Shown piece by piece: positions 43,418-51,329 of a DNA stretch of 64,000 bases. The first letter of the stretch is position 1; every line of letters begins with the position of its first letter. The notes beneath the pieces were generated by a model that searched no databases, was not told where the DNA came from, and saw only the letters and a list, made by a program, of their open reading frames with translations. The stretch comes from Rhodococcus sovatensis (lineage in GTDB: Bacteria; Actinomycetota; Actinomycetes; Mycobacteriales; Mycobacteriaceae): the NCBI RefSeq assembly GCF_037327425.1, contig NZ_CP147846.1:4960001-5024000 (forward strand), in the 5' to 3' direction. The translations under genes and the position numbers were made by a program.

Positions 43418-44704
43418 ATGCTGCATCTCAACGCATTTCTGTTCGGCTGCGGCCACCACAGTGCCGCGTGGCGCCATTCGAGCTCTCGTGTGGAGGATCT
43501 CGGCGATATCGGCTACTACGAGGAGCTCGCGCGGACCGCGGAGCGAGGGAAGCTCGACGCAGTCTTCTTCGCCGACGGGCATTCGGTGCGTGATCCGGCA
43601 GGAGCGGGCACCTGGTTCCTCGAGCCCATCACCGCGCTGACGGCGATGGCGCGGGCGACATCGCACATTGGACTGGTCACGACGGTGTCCACCACCTTCT
43701 ACACGCCGTTCCATGCTGCCCGCCTCCTCGCCTCCCTCGATCACATCAGCGGCGGGCGTGCGGGGTGGAACGTCGTCACCTCCATGTTCGACGCCGAAGC
43801 CCGCAATCACGGGTTCACCGAGATACCGGCTCGCGCTGAGCGTTACGCCCGTGCCGAGGAGTTCGTCGAGGTTGCACTTGCGCTGTGGGACAGCTGGGAC
43901 GGCGACGCCCTCAAGCTCGATCGTGATGGTCAGTACGCGGACCCCGACGGCGTGCATTCGATCGATCACGTGGGCAAGTACTTTCGAGTCGATGGCCCGT
44001 TGACGGTCCCTCGCTCACCCCAGGGACGGCCGGTGCTGTTCCAGGCCGGTGCGTCGGGCGAGGGCCGGGATCTCGCGGCGCGTTACGCCGAGGCGATTTA
44101 CGCTGTTGCCTACGATATCGATTCGGGGGCAGGCTATTACGCCGACGTGAAGTCGCGAATCCACAAGGCCGGCCGCGATGGAAATTCGGTGGGCATCATG
44201 CCTGGCCTCGTCACGTATATCGGGTCGACCATGACCGAAGCACACGCGAAGAAGGCCGAACTCGATGCATTGCTGCCTGTCGAGCAGTCATTGCGTCAGC
44301 TGGGCATGTACGTCGAACAGGATTGTCGAGAGTGGGAATTGGACGCGCCAGTTCCCACTCTCCCGCCGGTCGAGGAGTTCACGGGTCCGCACGGACGCTA
44401 CGAGACCATTCTGCGCATCGTCGCCAAGGACAAGCCAACCGTGCGTGAGCTTCTCGGCACCCTTGCTGCAGGCGGCGGACATGCGACGATGATCGGCACT
44501 CCCGAATCGATCGCGGACGAGATGGAAGCCTGGGTCAGCGGCGGTGCCGCCGACGGCTTCAATCTGATGCCTCCACTGTATCCCGCGGGCTTGGAGGACT
44601 TTGTCGATCAGGTTGTCCCGATTCTGCAGTCTCGCGGGCTGTTTCGGCATGACTATGCGCCTGGGACGTTGCGGGATCGCCTCACCGAGGGAGGGACTCG
44701 ATGA
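43418..44704 (+). CDS. NtaA/SnaA/DszA-type flavin monooxygenase
   Basis: 428-residue luciferase-like monooxygenase needing reduced flavin from a reductase. Features: LARTAERGKLDAVFFADGHS, TSHIGLVTTVSTTFYTPFHA, ASLDHISGGRAGWNVVTSMF and GPLTVPRSPQGRPVLFQAGA of the NtaA subfamily. Members cleave C-N or C-S bonds (EDTA/nitrilotriacetate, dibenzothiophene sulfone, alkyl sulfonates). In the same TPP-controlled transcript as the SDR, it may act on the thiazole or pyrimidine moiety, which is inference. Its 3' end overlaps the convergent hydrolase gene by 23 nt. Confidence 0.88.
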   Translation: MLHLNAFLFGCGHHSAAWRHSSSRVEDLGDIGYYEELARTAERGKLDAVFFADGHSVRDPAGAGTWFLEPITALTAMARATSHIGLVTTVSTTFYTPFHAARLLASLDHISGGRAGWNVVTSMFDAEARNHGFTEIPARAERYARAEEFVEVALALWDSWDGDALKLDRDGQYADPDGVHSIDHVGKYFRVDGPLTVPRSPQGRPVLFQAGASGEGRDLAARYAEAIYAVAYDIDSGAGYYADVKSRIHKAGRDGNSVGIMPGLVTYIGSTMTEAHAKKAELDALLPVEQSLRQLGMYVEQDCREWELDAPVPTLPPVEEFTGPHGRYETILRIVAKDKPTVRELLGTLAAGGGHATMIGTPESIADEMEAWVSGGAADGFNLMPPLYPAGLEDFVDQVVPILQSRGLFRHDYAPGTLRDRLTEGGTR

Positions 44705-45575
44705 ACTCGTCCGTCAAGGCTGCGATCTCGGACGCATGCGAGATCGGCGACCAGTGCCCTGCTGGGATGTCGTTGCGAGTCAGATTCTTCACCCAGCGGT
44801 GTGTGTCGTCGTAGTGGAAGGGGCGCACCGCCACGTCCTCGGTGTTGATGATCAACTGCACCGGGACATCGACATAGCGTTCCCTGGGTTTCAGCATTCG
44901 CGGAATCAAGTTGGCGCGATAGAGGTTCGTCCCGTTGGTTGCGTCGGAGAACAGTGTCGGGTTCTGTGTCACGAGTGCAGGGTCGACGTTCGAGAACTCC
45001 TGCAGAAACGCGGGCCATCCCTTGGCGAACTGGCGCTTGATTCGCAGCGTCGACAGGCCGGGAATGTGGAACGTCACCGTGTACCAGGATGCACGAAGCT
45101 GCGCGAACACCTGCTTCAGTCCGGTCCACGACGGCTTGGTCAGTCGTGCACGCGACCACATGGCGAGGTGATCGAGATTCGGTCCCGAAATGGATGTGTA
45201 CGACGCGATTCGATCGGTCGCGCGCGGCTCGGCTGCGGCTTCCCATACTTCGACGGCGCCCCAGTCGTGCGCAAGGACGTGCACCGCTCGGCCAGGGCTG
45301 ACGGCGTCGACAACCGCGTAGAAGTCGGAGGCCAGGCTGCTCAGGCGATACGCCGCGCGCTCCTGCGGCACGGTGCTGTCCCCCGCACCGCGGGAGTCGT
45401 AGGTGATGACGCGAAACTTGTCGGCAAGTAGTGGCACGATGTGGCTCCACAATTCGTGGGTATCGGGCCAGCCGTGGACCAGCACGATCGTGTCACCGTC
45501 GGGGTTGCCCGTCTCGAACACGGCCAATCGCATGCCCTCGTTGACGACGGTCGTTCGTTCCGCGACTGTGTTCAT
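44682..45575 (-). CDS. Alpha/beta hydrolase (epoxide-hydrolase-like)
   Basis: 297-residue alpha/beta hydrolase. Start ATG 45575 (MNTVAERTTVVNEGMRLAVF). Oxyanion HGWPDTHELW, YDSRGAGDS, and the nucleophile elbow HVLAHDWGAVEVW, which holds Asp in the H-D-W order typical of epoxide hydrolases/haloalkane dehalogenases; acid in INTEDVAVRPF and His in IPAGHWSPISHASEI. Hydrolysis of an epoxide or ester is likely; some homologues are fused to SDR domains. Divergent from a hypothetical gene. Confidence 0.85.
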   Translation of the reverse strand: MNTVAERTTVVNEGMRLAVFETGNPDGDTIVLVHGWPDTHELWSHIVPLLADKFRVITYDSRGAGDSTVPQERAAYRLSSLASDFYAVVDAVSPGRAVHVLAHDWGAVEVWEAAAEPRATDRIASYTSISGPNLDHLAMWSRARLTKPSWTGLKQVFAQLRASWYTVTFHIPGLSTLRIKRQFAKGWPAFLQEFSNVDPALVTQNPTLFSDATNGTNLYRANLIPRMLKPRERYVDVPVQLIINTEDVAVRPFHYDDTHRWVKNLTRNDIPAGHWSPISHASEIAALTDEFIESLPR

Positions 45576-45646
45576 GCTTGTCGACTTTAGTATGAACAAG
45601 GGTTACATGTACACGAACTGTCAGAACCGCCTGCGAGAATCGACGC

Positions 45647-46117
45647 GTGATTCCAACGCCCGAGTGGCCACCGACAGTGCGTGCCATCGCCGGCGCAACC
45701 GACGACGCGATCGGCTCCGCGCGAGCCAAGGCGAAGGACGCGTTCGCTGAAGCAATCGAGAAGCTGTCCTCCGAGGACCACGTGCAGGTCGCGGCCATCC
45801 ATGCCGAGATGGTCAGGTCGCTGTTGGAGGAACTGCATCCCGACGGGCTGACGGGTGAGGACGTGCAGGTTGCGCTCTCCAGCGCCGTTCGGTCGGCTGT
45901 CGAGTGGTATCCCGATCTCGACGTACACGGCTTCGTCGAGGTGCTGACGGGCGCGCTCGGGGTCTCGGACACGGACGAGAAGCGTCCGAGTCCGGGCGCG
46001 GAGCACGCTGTGCTGATCCTCGCGGATCTGCTGGTCAGACGTAGTGCGGCCGCAGACGGGTATATCCTGCGCGCGGTTGCCGAGATTCGGCGTGCGCAGA
46101 CGATGGAGATGCCGTAG
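45647..46117 (+). CDS. Hypothetical helical protein
   Basis: 156-residue soluble protein starting with GTG 45647. Mostly alpha-helical and acidic: AIAGATDDAIGSARAKAKDA, EAIEKLSSEDHVQVAAIHAE, PDGLTGEDVQVALSSAVRSA. I find no named domain. A perfect-arm hairpin terminator follows. Confidence 0.65.
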   Translation: MIPTPEWPPTVRAIAGATDDAIGSARAKAKDAFAEAIEKLSSEDHVQVAAIHAEMVRSLLEELHPDGLTGEDVQVALSSAVRSAVEWYPDLDVHGFVEVLTGALGVSDTDEKRPSPGAEHAVLILADLLVRRSAAADGYILRAVAEIRRAQTMEMP

Positions 46118-46184
46118 AGATTTCTACTGGAATCTAGCATGCAGCAAAGAGAGCTATAGATAGACGTAGCAAGCGCATATGCGC

Positions 46185-46228
46185 CCTTCTATCCACATCT
46201 AGCAGAAGGCGTAGATATGGATAGAAGG
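46185..46228. terminator. Bidirectional hairpin between convergent genes
   Basis: Inverted repeat with 17-nt arms (CCTTCTATCCACATCTA, one mismatch) and a 10-nt loop, lying between the convergent hypothetical gene and the LeuA-domain gene. No long T-tract on either side; works as a terminator by position and strength. A 12-bp palindrome GCGCATATGCGC lies just left of it. Confidence 0.65.
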
Positions 46229-46236
46229 CCCGATGG

Positions 46237-46713
46237 TCAGCCGTGCAGCATGTTCGCAGCGCCGATGATCGCGCGGATCGACGAGTCGGTGGCACCGGAT
46301 TCGATTGCCATCGACCAGCGCTGACGGCCATCGAACTCGGCGAGGACGAAGGTCGCGGTTCGATCTCTGTGCTCGGCCGAGTGAACGGTCTGCTGGTGGA
46401 ACGAGATGATCTCGAGATGAAGGCCGGCGTCGTAGAGCATCGAGGTCAGCGCGTCGATCGGGCCGTATGTAGTTGCGGTCGCAGAGTGGATCGAATCGCC
46501 GATTCCAAAGGTGGCTGCGAAGGATGTCCGGCCACCCCGCGCGGTGCTCGAATCCCAGCTTCCGAGGCGGATGGGTCCTGATGCTGCAGCGAACTGTTGC
46601 GTGAAGTGGGTCCAGCTCATGCCTTCGGCGTGCTTCCGCAGATCGCGCGGGAGTGGAGCGCTGAAACGAGCGGCGAAGGAATCGTTCGAGGTGGGAGACG
46701 TGAGAGCGTTCAT
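46237..46713 (-). CDS. Free-standing LeuA regulatory (allosteric) domain protein
   Basis: 158-residue protein corresponding only to the C-terminal allosteric domain of isopropylmalate/homocitrate synthase, the part that binds leucine: YGPIDALTSMLYDAGLHLEI, FHQQTVHSAEHRDRTATFVL and MAIESGATDSSIRAIIGAAN. No TIM-barrel catalytic domain is present. It could modulate LeuA in trans by mixed oligomers or sense branched-chain amino acids. Start ATG 46713 behind GGAAAG. A leader peptide with Ile-Leu-Val-Val codons and a hairpin precede it, so control by branched-chain amino-acid supply is likely. Confidence 0.78.
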   Translation of the reverse strand: MNALTSPTSNDSFAARFSAPLPRDLRKHAEGMSWTHFTQQFAAASGPIRLGSWDSSTARGGRTSFAATFGIGDSIHSATATTYGPIDALTSMLYDAGLHLEIISFHQQTVHSAEHRDRTATFVLAEFDGRQRWSMAIESGATDSSIRAIIGAANMLHG

Positions 46714-46741
46714 GATGGTGGTCTTTCCGGATGTGAAGGAA

Positions 46742-46782
46742 GGACCGAGGGAGCACGACGACCCGCAGCGAGGGGTCGGTCC
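46742..46782 (-). promoter_or_regulatory. Attenuator-like hairpins before the LeuA-domain gene
   Basis: In the transcript, GGACCGA pairs with TCGGTCC (7 bp), enclosing an inner CGACCC/GGGTCG pair (6 bp) that shares bases with the outer stem, so two mutually exclusive structures are possible. The element sits between the leader peptide stop and the gene start, where an attenuator or ribosome-site switch belongs. Confidence 0.6.
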
Positions 46783-46785
46783 GAA

Positions 46786-46827
46786 TTAGACCCCGCTACG
46801 GCGGCGTACTACGAGAATGCGCTTCAC
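46786..46827 (-). CDS. Branched-chain leader peptide MKRILVVRRRSGV
   Basis: 13-residue reading frame from GTG 46827 to TAA 46786, sequence MKRILVVRRRSGV. Ile-Leu-Val-Val in a row is what branched-chain amino-acid attenuation leaders contain, and similar peptides precede ilv/leu genes in Corynebacterium relatives. No strong ribosome site is visible, so translation is inferred. Ribosome stalling at these codons would alter the hairpins at 46742-46782. Confidence 0.65.
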   Translation of the reverse strand: MKRILVVRRRSGV

Positions 46828-47006
46828 GCACGCCAATGTAGCCGCAGCCGGCTCCGGGATGCAAGCATTGGGCTCTCTACATGTATCTAGCCTTTGCCAT
46901 AGAGTGCCTGAGATTGCGCAACAGAGACGATAGCCGTTCATAAGGCTCTCTAGGACACGAGCTAGATGTCCGCATAATTTGCTATCACTGTTGTTACTTT
47001 GGCCCC

Positions 47007-48197
47007 ATGGACCCCGTGCGTAACCCTTACGCTCCCGGCGCAGGTCAGCGCCCACCCGAGCTCGCAGGTCGAAAGAAGCAGCTGGACGCCTTCGATGTCG
47101 TCCTCGAACGCATCACCCGAGGTCGACCTGAACGCAGCGTCGTTCTGACGGGGCTGCGAGGCGTCGGGAAGACGGTGCTGCTCAACCACCTGCGATCCGC
47201 CGCCGTTGCGCGCGGTTGGGGAACCGGAAAGATCGAGGCGAGACCCGATCAGGAACTGCGACGACCACTGTCGTCGGCGCTGCACATGGCGGTTCGAGGT
47301 ATCGCTGCCTCGCATCGGGATCCGGAACGTGTCGACGAGTTCCTCGGAGTGCTCAAGGCATTCGCGCTGCGCGCCTCGGCGGACAAGGGCATGAGGGAAC
47401 GCTGGCAACCGGGGATAGATGTTCCGGCGAAGACCGGCCGTGCGGACTCCGGTGACATCGAGATCGATCTGGTGGAACTGCTTCTCGACGCCTCGTCGCT
47501 TGCCGGGGACGTCGGTGTCGGCATTGCGATCTTCATCGACGAGATGCAGGATCTGGGGCCGGCGGACATCTCCGCGCTGTGCGCTGCGTGTCATGAGCTG
47601 AGCCAGGACACCGCACCGCTGATCATCGTCGGTGCGGGTCTTCCGCACCTACCCGCCGTGCTGTCCGCGTCGAAAAGCTACTCGGAGCGGCTGTTCAGCT
47701 ATCACCGCATCGGAAGGCTGGAACGGGCGGCTGCGGACCTTGCGCTGATCGCGCCCGCCGACCGGGAAGACGTCGAATACACGACCGAGGCGCTCGACGC
47801 TCTGTACGAATCTGCCGACGGATACCCGTATTTCGTGCAGGCCTACGGAAAGGCGACGTGGGATCTGGCAGCGGAGTCGCCGATCACCGCCGAGGATGTT
47901 CGAGTCGCCGCGCCCACCGCGGAGGAGGAACTGGCCGTCGGCTTCTTCGGGTCCCGCTACGAGCGTGCGACGCCTGCCGAGCGCGAATACATGCGTGCCA
48001 TGGCAGATCTGTCGGGGGACGAGGCGTCCGTGCCGACGTCTGCGGTAGCAACGGAACTGGGCCGCAAGCCGGCCTCGCTGTCACCGGCGCGCGACGGCTT
48101 GATCAAGAAGGGGCTCATCTACTCCGCAGAGCGGGGAACGATTGCTTTCACGGTGCCCCACTTCGGGCGGTATCTGCGCGCGCAGACGGACGAATAG
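47007..48197 (+). CDS. AAA ATPase (Cdc6-like) with C-terminal winged helix
   Basis: 396-residue P-loop protein. Walker A is LTGLRGVGKTVLL near residue 48, Walker B IAIFIDEMQDLG, sensor-1 VGAGLPHLP, then a helical lid and a winged-helix region near the C-terminus (TSAVATELGRKPASLSPARD). The order matches archaeal Orc1/Cdc6-like STAND-related ATPases found singly in actinobacteria. Role unknown: DNA binding or signalling is compatible. It is flanked on the right by a strong hairpin. Start ATG 47007. The 180 nt upstream is AT-richer than its surroundings. Confidence 0.75.
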   Translation: MDPVRNPYAPGAGQRPPELAGRKKQLDAFDVVLERITRGRPERSVVLTGLRGVGKTVLLNHLRSAAVARGWGTGKIEARPDQELRRPLSSALHMAVRGIAASHRDPERVDEFLGVLKAFALRASADKGMRERWQPGIDVPAKTGRADSGDIEIDLVELLLDASSLAGDVGVGIAIFIDEMQDLGPADISALCAACHELSQDTAPLIIVGAGLPHLPAVLSASKSYSERLFSYHRIGRLERAAADLALIAPADREDVEYTTEALDALYESADGYPYFVQAYGKATWDLAAESPITAEDVRVAAPTAEEELAVGFFGSRYERATPAEREYMRAMADLSGDEASVPTSAVATELGRKPASLSPARDGLIKKGLIYSAERGTIAFTVPHFGRYLRAQTDE

Positions 48198-48231
48198 TCC
48201 CTCCGCTCCAGTGGCCGAGGTCGCTCCGCTC

Positions 48232-48277
48232 CAGTGGCATGGTTAAGTGCATCGGGGTGCACTCAACCATGCCACTG
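48232..48277. repeat. Dispersed hairpin repeat, copy 1 (bidirectional terminator)
   Basis: Arms of 20 nt (CAGTGGCATGGTTAAGTGCA, one mismatch) around a 6-nt loop TCGGGG. It lies between convergent genes. Next to it a unit CTGCGGCGGAGCCGC occurs twice (48276-48290 and 48298-48312). The same hairpin and GC unit recur at 53386-53443. Confidence 0.75.
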
Positions 48278-48325
48278 CGGCGGAGCCGCTTTGTTACTGC
48301 GGCGGAGCCGCAGACCACGCCGCCG

Positions 48326-49438
48326 CTACTGATTGACCCGCGACATGTCGCCGCCGTAGTAGTCGATCAGCCGCTGGTTCATCACTTTTCGCCAGAGGGG
48401 CGGAATGAGTGCGCAGAAGATCATCACTGCGTACCCGGCCGGTAGCTGGGGGGATTCTTCGAGAGTCCGCAGCGATTGATACCGCCGAACCGGGTTTGCA
48501 TGGTGGTCGCTGTGCCGTTGAAGGTGGTACAGAAAGAGATTGCTCCACAGGTGGTCGCTGTTCCAACTGTGTGTGTGGTCGGTCCGCTCGTATCGCCCGT
48601 TCGGCCTCTTCTGCCGCAGCAGACCGTAGTGCTCGAGATAGTTCGCGGCCTCGAAGAGGATCACGGCTATGACGGCTTGTATCACCAGGTAGGGCGCCAC
48701 AATCCACCCGAAAGCCGCGACGAGCACGGCGAACACGACCAACGAGATCGCTGCAGCGTTGAACAGGTGATTGTGCGCCGACCACTTGGTTGCCCCGATG
48801 CGTTGCAGTCGCCGCTGCTCCAGTTCCCACGCCGATCGGATTCCACCGAGGATGCTGCGCGGTAAGAATTTCCAGTAGCTCTCGCCGTACCGCGCGGATG
48901 CCGGATCCTCAGGGGTTGCCACTCGCACGTGGTGACCGTGATTATGTTCTACGTAGAAGTGGCCGTAGAACGACTGGGCCAGCGTGATTTTGGACAACCA
49001 ACGCTCGACATTCTCACGCTTGTGCCCGAGTTCGTGTGCTGCGTTGATGCCGACGCCGCCGACGATGCCGACCGTCACGGCCAGCCCGAGTCGCTCCGGC
49101 ACGCCGAGCGGACCGTGCGCCCAGAGATAGCACGCGGTCGCGAGCCCGGCGTACTGCAGTGGAATCAACAGGTACAGGCACCAGCGGTAGTAGCGGTCGT
49201 TCTCGAGTGCCTCGGTAGCCTCGTGCGGCGGATTGGTCCGATCCACTCCGGTGAAGGCGTCCACGAGCGGGATCGCGATGCCCATGATGATCAGGCCGAG
49301 CAACCAGAACGCACCGGGGCCGAGCCACGAGACCAGACCCCACGCCATGAACGGGCTCAGCGGTATGACAAGGCCGAGCGGCCAGAGGTAGCGCTTCGGG
49401 TCCCGCCACGCCGGGGTGACTGACGTCTGTTCGCTCAT
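48326..49438 (-). CDS. alkB: Alkane 1-monooxygenase
   Basis: 370-residue non-haem diiron membrane enzyme that hydroxylates terminal carbons of medium-chain alkanes or fatty acids. All histidine boxes are present: INAAHELGHKRE, VEHNHGHHVRVATPED, LQRHSDHHANPVRRYQ, plus NYLEHYGL. Six helices are predicted. No rubredoxin, rubredoxin reductase or alkR/TetR gene is adjacent, so electrons must come from elsewhere. A small inverted repeat (TTACT/AGTAA, 49487-49505) is in the AT-rich leader, which might hold an operator. Confidence 0.93.
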   Translation of the reverse strand: MSEQTSVTPAWRDPKRYLWPLGLVIPLSPFMAWGLVSWLGPGAFWLLGLIIMGIAIPLVDAFTGVDRTNPPHEATEALENDRYYRWCLYLLIPLQYAGLATACYLWAHGPLGVPERLGLAVTVGIVGGVGINAAHELGHKRENVERWLSKITLAQSFYGHFYVEHNHGHHVRVATPEDPASARYGESYWKFLPRSILGGIRSAWELEQRRLQRIGATKWSAHNHLFNAAAISLVVFAVLVAAFGWIVAPYLVIQAVIAVILFEAANYLEHYGLLRQKRPNGRYERTDHTHSWNSDHLWSNLFLYHLQRHSDHHANPVRRYQSLRTLEESPQLPAGYAVMIFCALIPPLWRKVMNQRLIDYYGGDMSRVNQ

Positions 49439-49589
49439 GAGAGGTGAGTACCCCCTCTCAGCAGAGCAACCGTCAACACTTTACCTTTACTAACGATAAC
49501 AGTAATTTCGCTCCAACCTCCCACCCTGGCCTTCGGCTCCAGGTCATGATCGGATGGACCTACCCATGTCCATGTGAGGAGCAACACCA

Positions 49590-50426
49590 GTGCGCAGAAC
49601 CAAGTCGGAGTTCACCGGGCGGCGCGGCACCCGCATCGTGTACGACGTATGGACGCCTGACGCGCCGGTCACCGGACTCCTCGTCCTGTCTCACGGCCTC
49701 GGCGAACATGCCCGACGCTACGACCACGTCATCGCCGAGCTGGGCAAGCTCGGGCTGGTGGTCTACGCGCTGGACCACCGGGGGCACGGCCGATCGGGTG
49801 GTAAAAGGTTGGAGCTGAAGAGCTGGTCCGACTATGTCCTCGACCTGCACGAACTGTTCCGTATTGCGCGTGCCACTCATCCGGACACCAAGAACTTCTT
49901 GCTCGGGCACAGTATGGGTGGTGCGATCGCCCTGTCGTACGCGCTCGAGTACCAGGCCGAGTTGGACGGGTTGATGTTGTCCGGTCCGGCGGTGGTCCTC
50001 GGTGACGGCACGCCGAAAATTCTCATCCCCATCGGCAAGATTCTGGGTCGCATCGCGCCGGGTGTTCCGGTTCAGTCGCTCGCGTCGGCCGATGTTTCCC
50101 GTGATCCGGCGGTCGTGGCAGCCTACGACTCCGATCCGCTGGTTCACCACGGCAAAGTGCCCGCCGGACTGGCGAGCCAACTCGTCGGAGCCATGGAGAG
50201 CTATCCGGCGCGTCTCCCATCGCTTACACTCCCCGTTCTGCTTCAACACGGCAGCGAGGACCGGCTCGCCGATGTGTCGGGTAGTCGGATGATTGCCGAG
50301 AGGGCCGGTTCGACGGATCTCACGATCGATGTCTACGACGGGTTGTACCACGAGGTCTTCAACGAGCCGGAACAGGAAAAGGTTCTCGGTGACCTGATCG
50401 CGTGGCTGTCGCCGCGTCTGCGGTGA
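49590..50426 (+). CDS. Monoacylglycerol lipase-like hydrolase
   Basis: 278-residue alpha/beta hydrolase of the lysophospholipase/MGL type. Oxyanion LSHGLGEHARRYDHVIAEL, the conserved YALDHRGHGRSGGKR, nucleophile elbow LLGHSMGGAIALSYAL (Ser), acid in LLQHGSEDRLAD and His in YDGLYHEVFNEPE. It resembles mycobacterial Rv0183. GTG 49590 is the start. Divergent from alkB, in a lipid-metabolism setting, and followed by the patatin gene after 45 nt. Confidence 0.88.
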   Translation: MRRTKSEFTGRRGTRIVYDVWTPDAPVTGLLVLSHGLGEHARRYDHVIAELGKLGLVVYALDHRGHGRSGGKRLELKSWSDYVLDLHELFRIARATHPDTKNFLLGHSMGGAIALSYALEYQAELDGLMLSGPAVVLGDGTPKILIPIGKILGRIAPGVPVQSLASADVSRDPAVVAAYDSDPLVHHGKVPAGLASQLVGAMESYPARLPSLTLPVLLQHGSEDRLADVSGSRMIAERAGSTDLTIDVYDGLYHEVFNEPEQEKVLGDLIAWLSPRLR

Positions 50427-50471
50427 CCTAGTAGGTTCTCACCCGGGGCAAGCTGACGAGGGGGTTGGAAG

Positions 50472-51329
50472 ATGGCGCGCACAGCACTTGTTCTGGGTGG
50501 CGGTGGGGTTGCGGGAATCGCGTGGCAGACCGGTGTGCTGCACGGTCTGGCCGAATCCGGCGTCGACGTGACCGCACCTGCTTGGTCCGACATGTTGTTG
50601 GGGACGTCGGCAGGTTCGACCGTAGCCGCGCAGGTGACCAGCGGCGCTGCGCTGAGCGAGCTGTACGCGCGCCAGGTGGATCCTGAGTTGCAGATCGACG
50701 AGCCGCGCCCCGACGTGTCGATCGACGAGCTCAACGAACTTCTCGACCGGGCGACCGAGCGCGCGGCCGGTGATCGGCAGAAGTTTGCACGCGAAGTGGG
50801 AAAAGTGGCGCTTGCGGCTGCGACGCCTCCCGAGGCCGAGCGACGAGCAGCTATCAAGCGCAGGCTGCCGGCGCACGAATGGCCCGACCGCGACTTGCGC
50901 GTCGTTGCAGTCGACGCCGAATCAGGGCGTCACCGAGTTCTGGATCGTGACTCGGGAGTGCGTCTCGTCGACGCTGTTGCCGCGAGCTGCGCTATTCCGG
51001 GCATGTGGCCTCCGGTGACCGTCGGGGTTCACCGCTACGTCGACGGTGGTGTCCGCTCGGGCGAGAATGCAGATCTCGCGGTCGGTTTCGCGAGAGTTCT
51101 CGTCCTGCAGGTCGGAGTGTTCGAGCCCGGTCTCGATCCGCTCGAGGCCGAGCGGGCGCATCTGTCCGCGCGGGGCTCGGCCGTCGAGGTCATCCGTCCG
51201 GACGCCGAAGCGCTGGCTGCGATAGGGCCGGATCTCACCGACTTGGCCGTCAGGGCCGCCGCCGCGGAGGCGGGCTTCCGACAGGGGCAGCGTGCAGCCG
51301 ATGCGATCAAGCAGTTCACGGTAGCTTGA
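50472..51329 (+). CDS. Patatin-like phospholipase
   Basis: 285-residue serine lipase with a Ser-Asp dyad: glycine-rich oxyanion LVLGGGGVAGIAWQTGVLHG, nucleophile GTSAGS, and Asp in RYVDGGVRSGENAD. The length and lack of a signal suggest a cytoplasmic or membrane-peripheral enzyme acting on phospholipids or acylglycerols. It is probably co-transcribed with the MGL-like gene; its end overlaps the convergent amidohydrolase gene by 14 nt. Confidence 0.88.
   Translation: MARTALVLGGGGVAGIAWQTGVLHGLAESGVDVTAPAWSDMLLGTSAGSTVAAQVTSGAALSELYARQVDPELQIDEPRPDVSIDELNELLDRATERAAGDRQKFAREVGKVALAAATPPEAERRAAIKRRLPAHEWPDRDLRVVAVDAESGRHRVLDRDSGVRLVDAVAASCAIPGMWPPVTVGVHRYVDGGVRSGENADLAVGFARVLVLQVGVFEPGLDPLEAERAHLSARGSAVEVIRPDAEALAAIGPDLTDLAVRAAAAEAGFRQGQRAADAIKQFTVA

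Noticed and set aside
46940..46975. Short GGACA/TGTCC repeat before the AAA ATPase
   Set aside because: Five-base arms with a long spacer in AT-richer DNA are expected by chance.
49487..49505. TTACT/AGTAA repeat upstream of alkB as an alkane-regulator operator
   Set aside because: Arms of five bases only, in AT-rich sequence, with no adjacent regulator gene; kept as a remark, not as a site.
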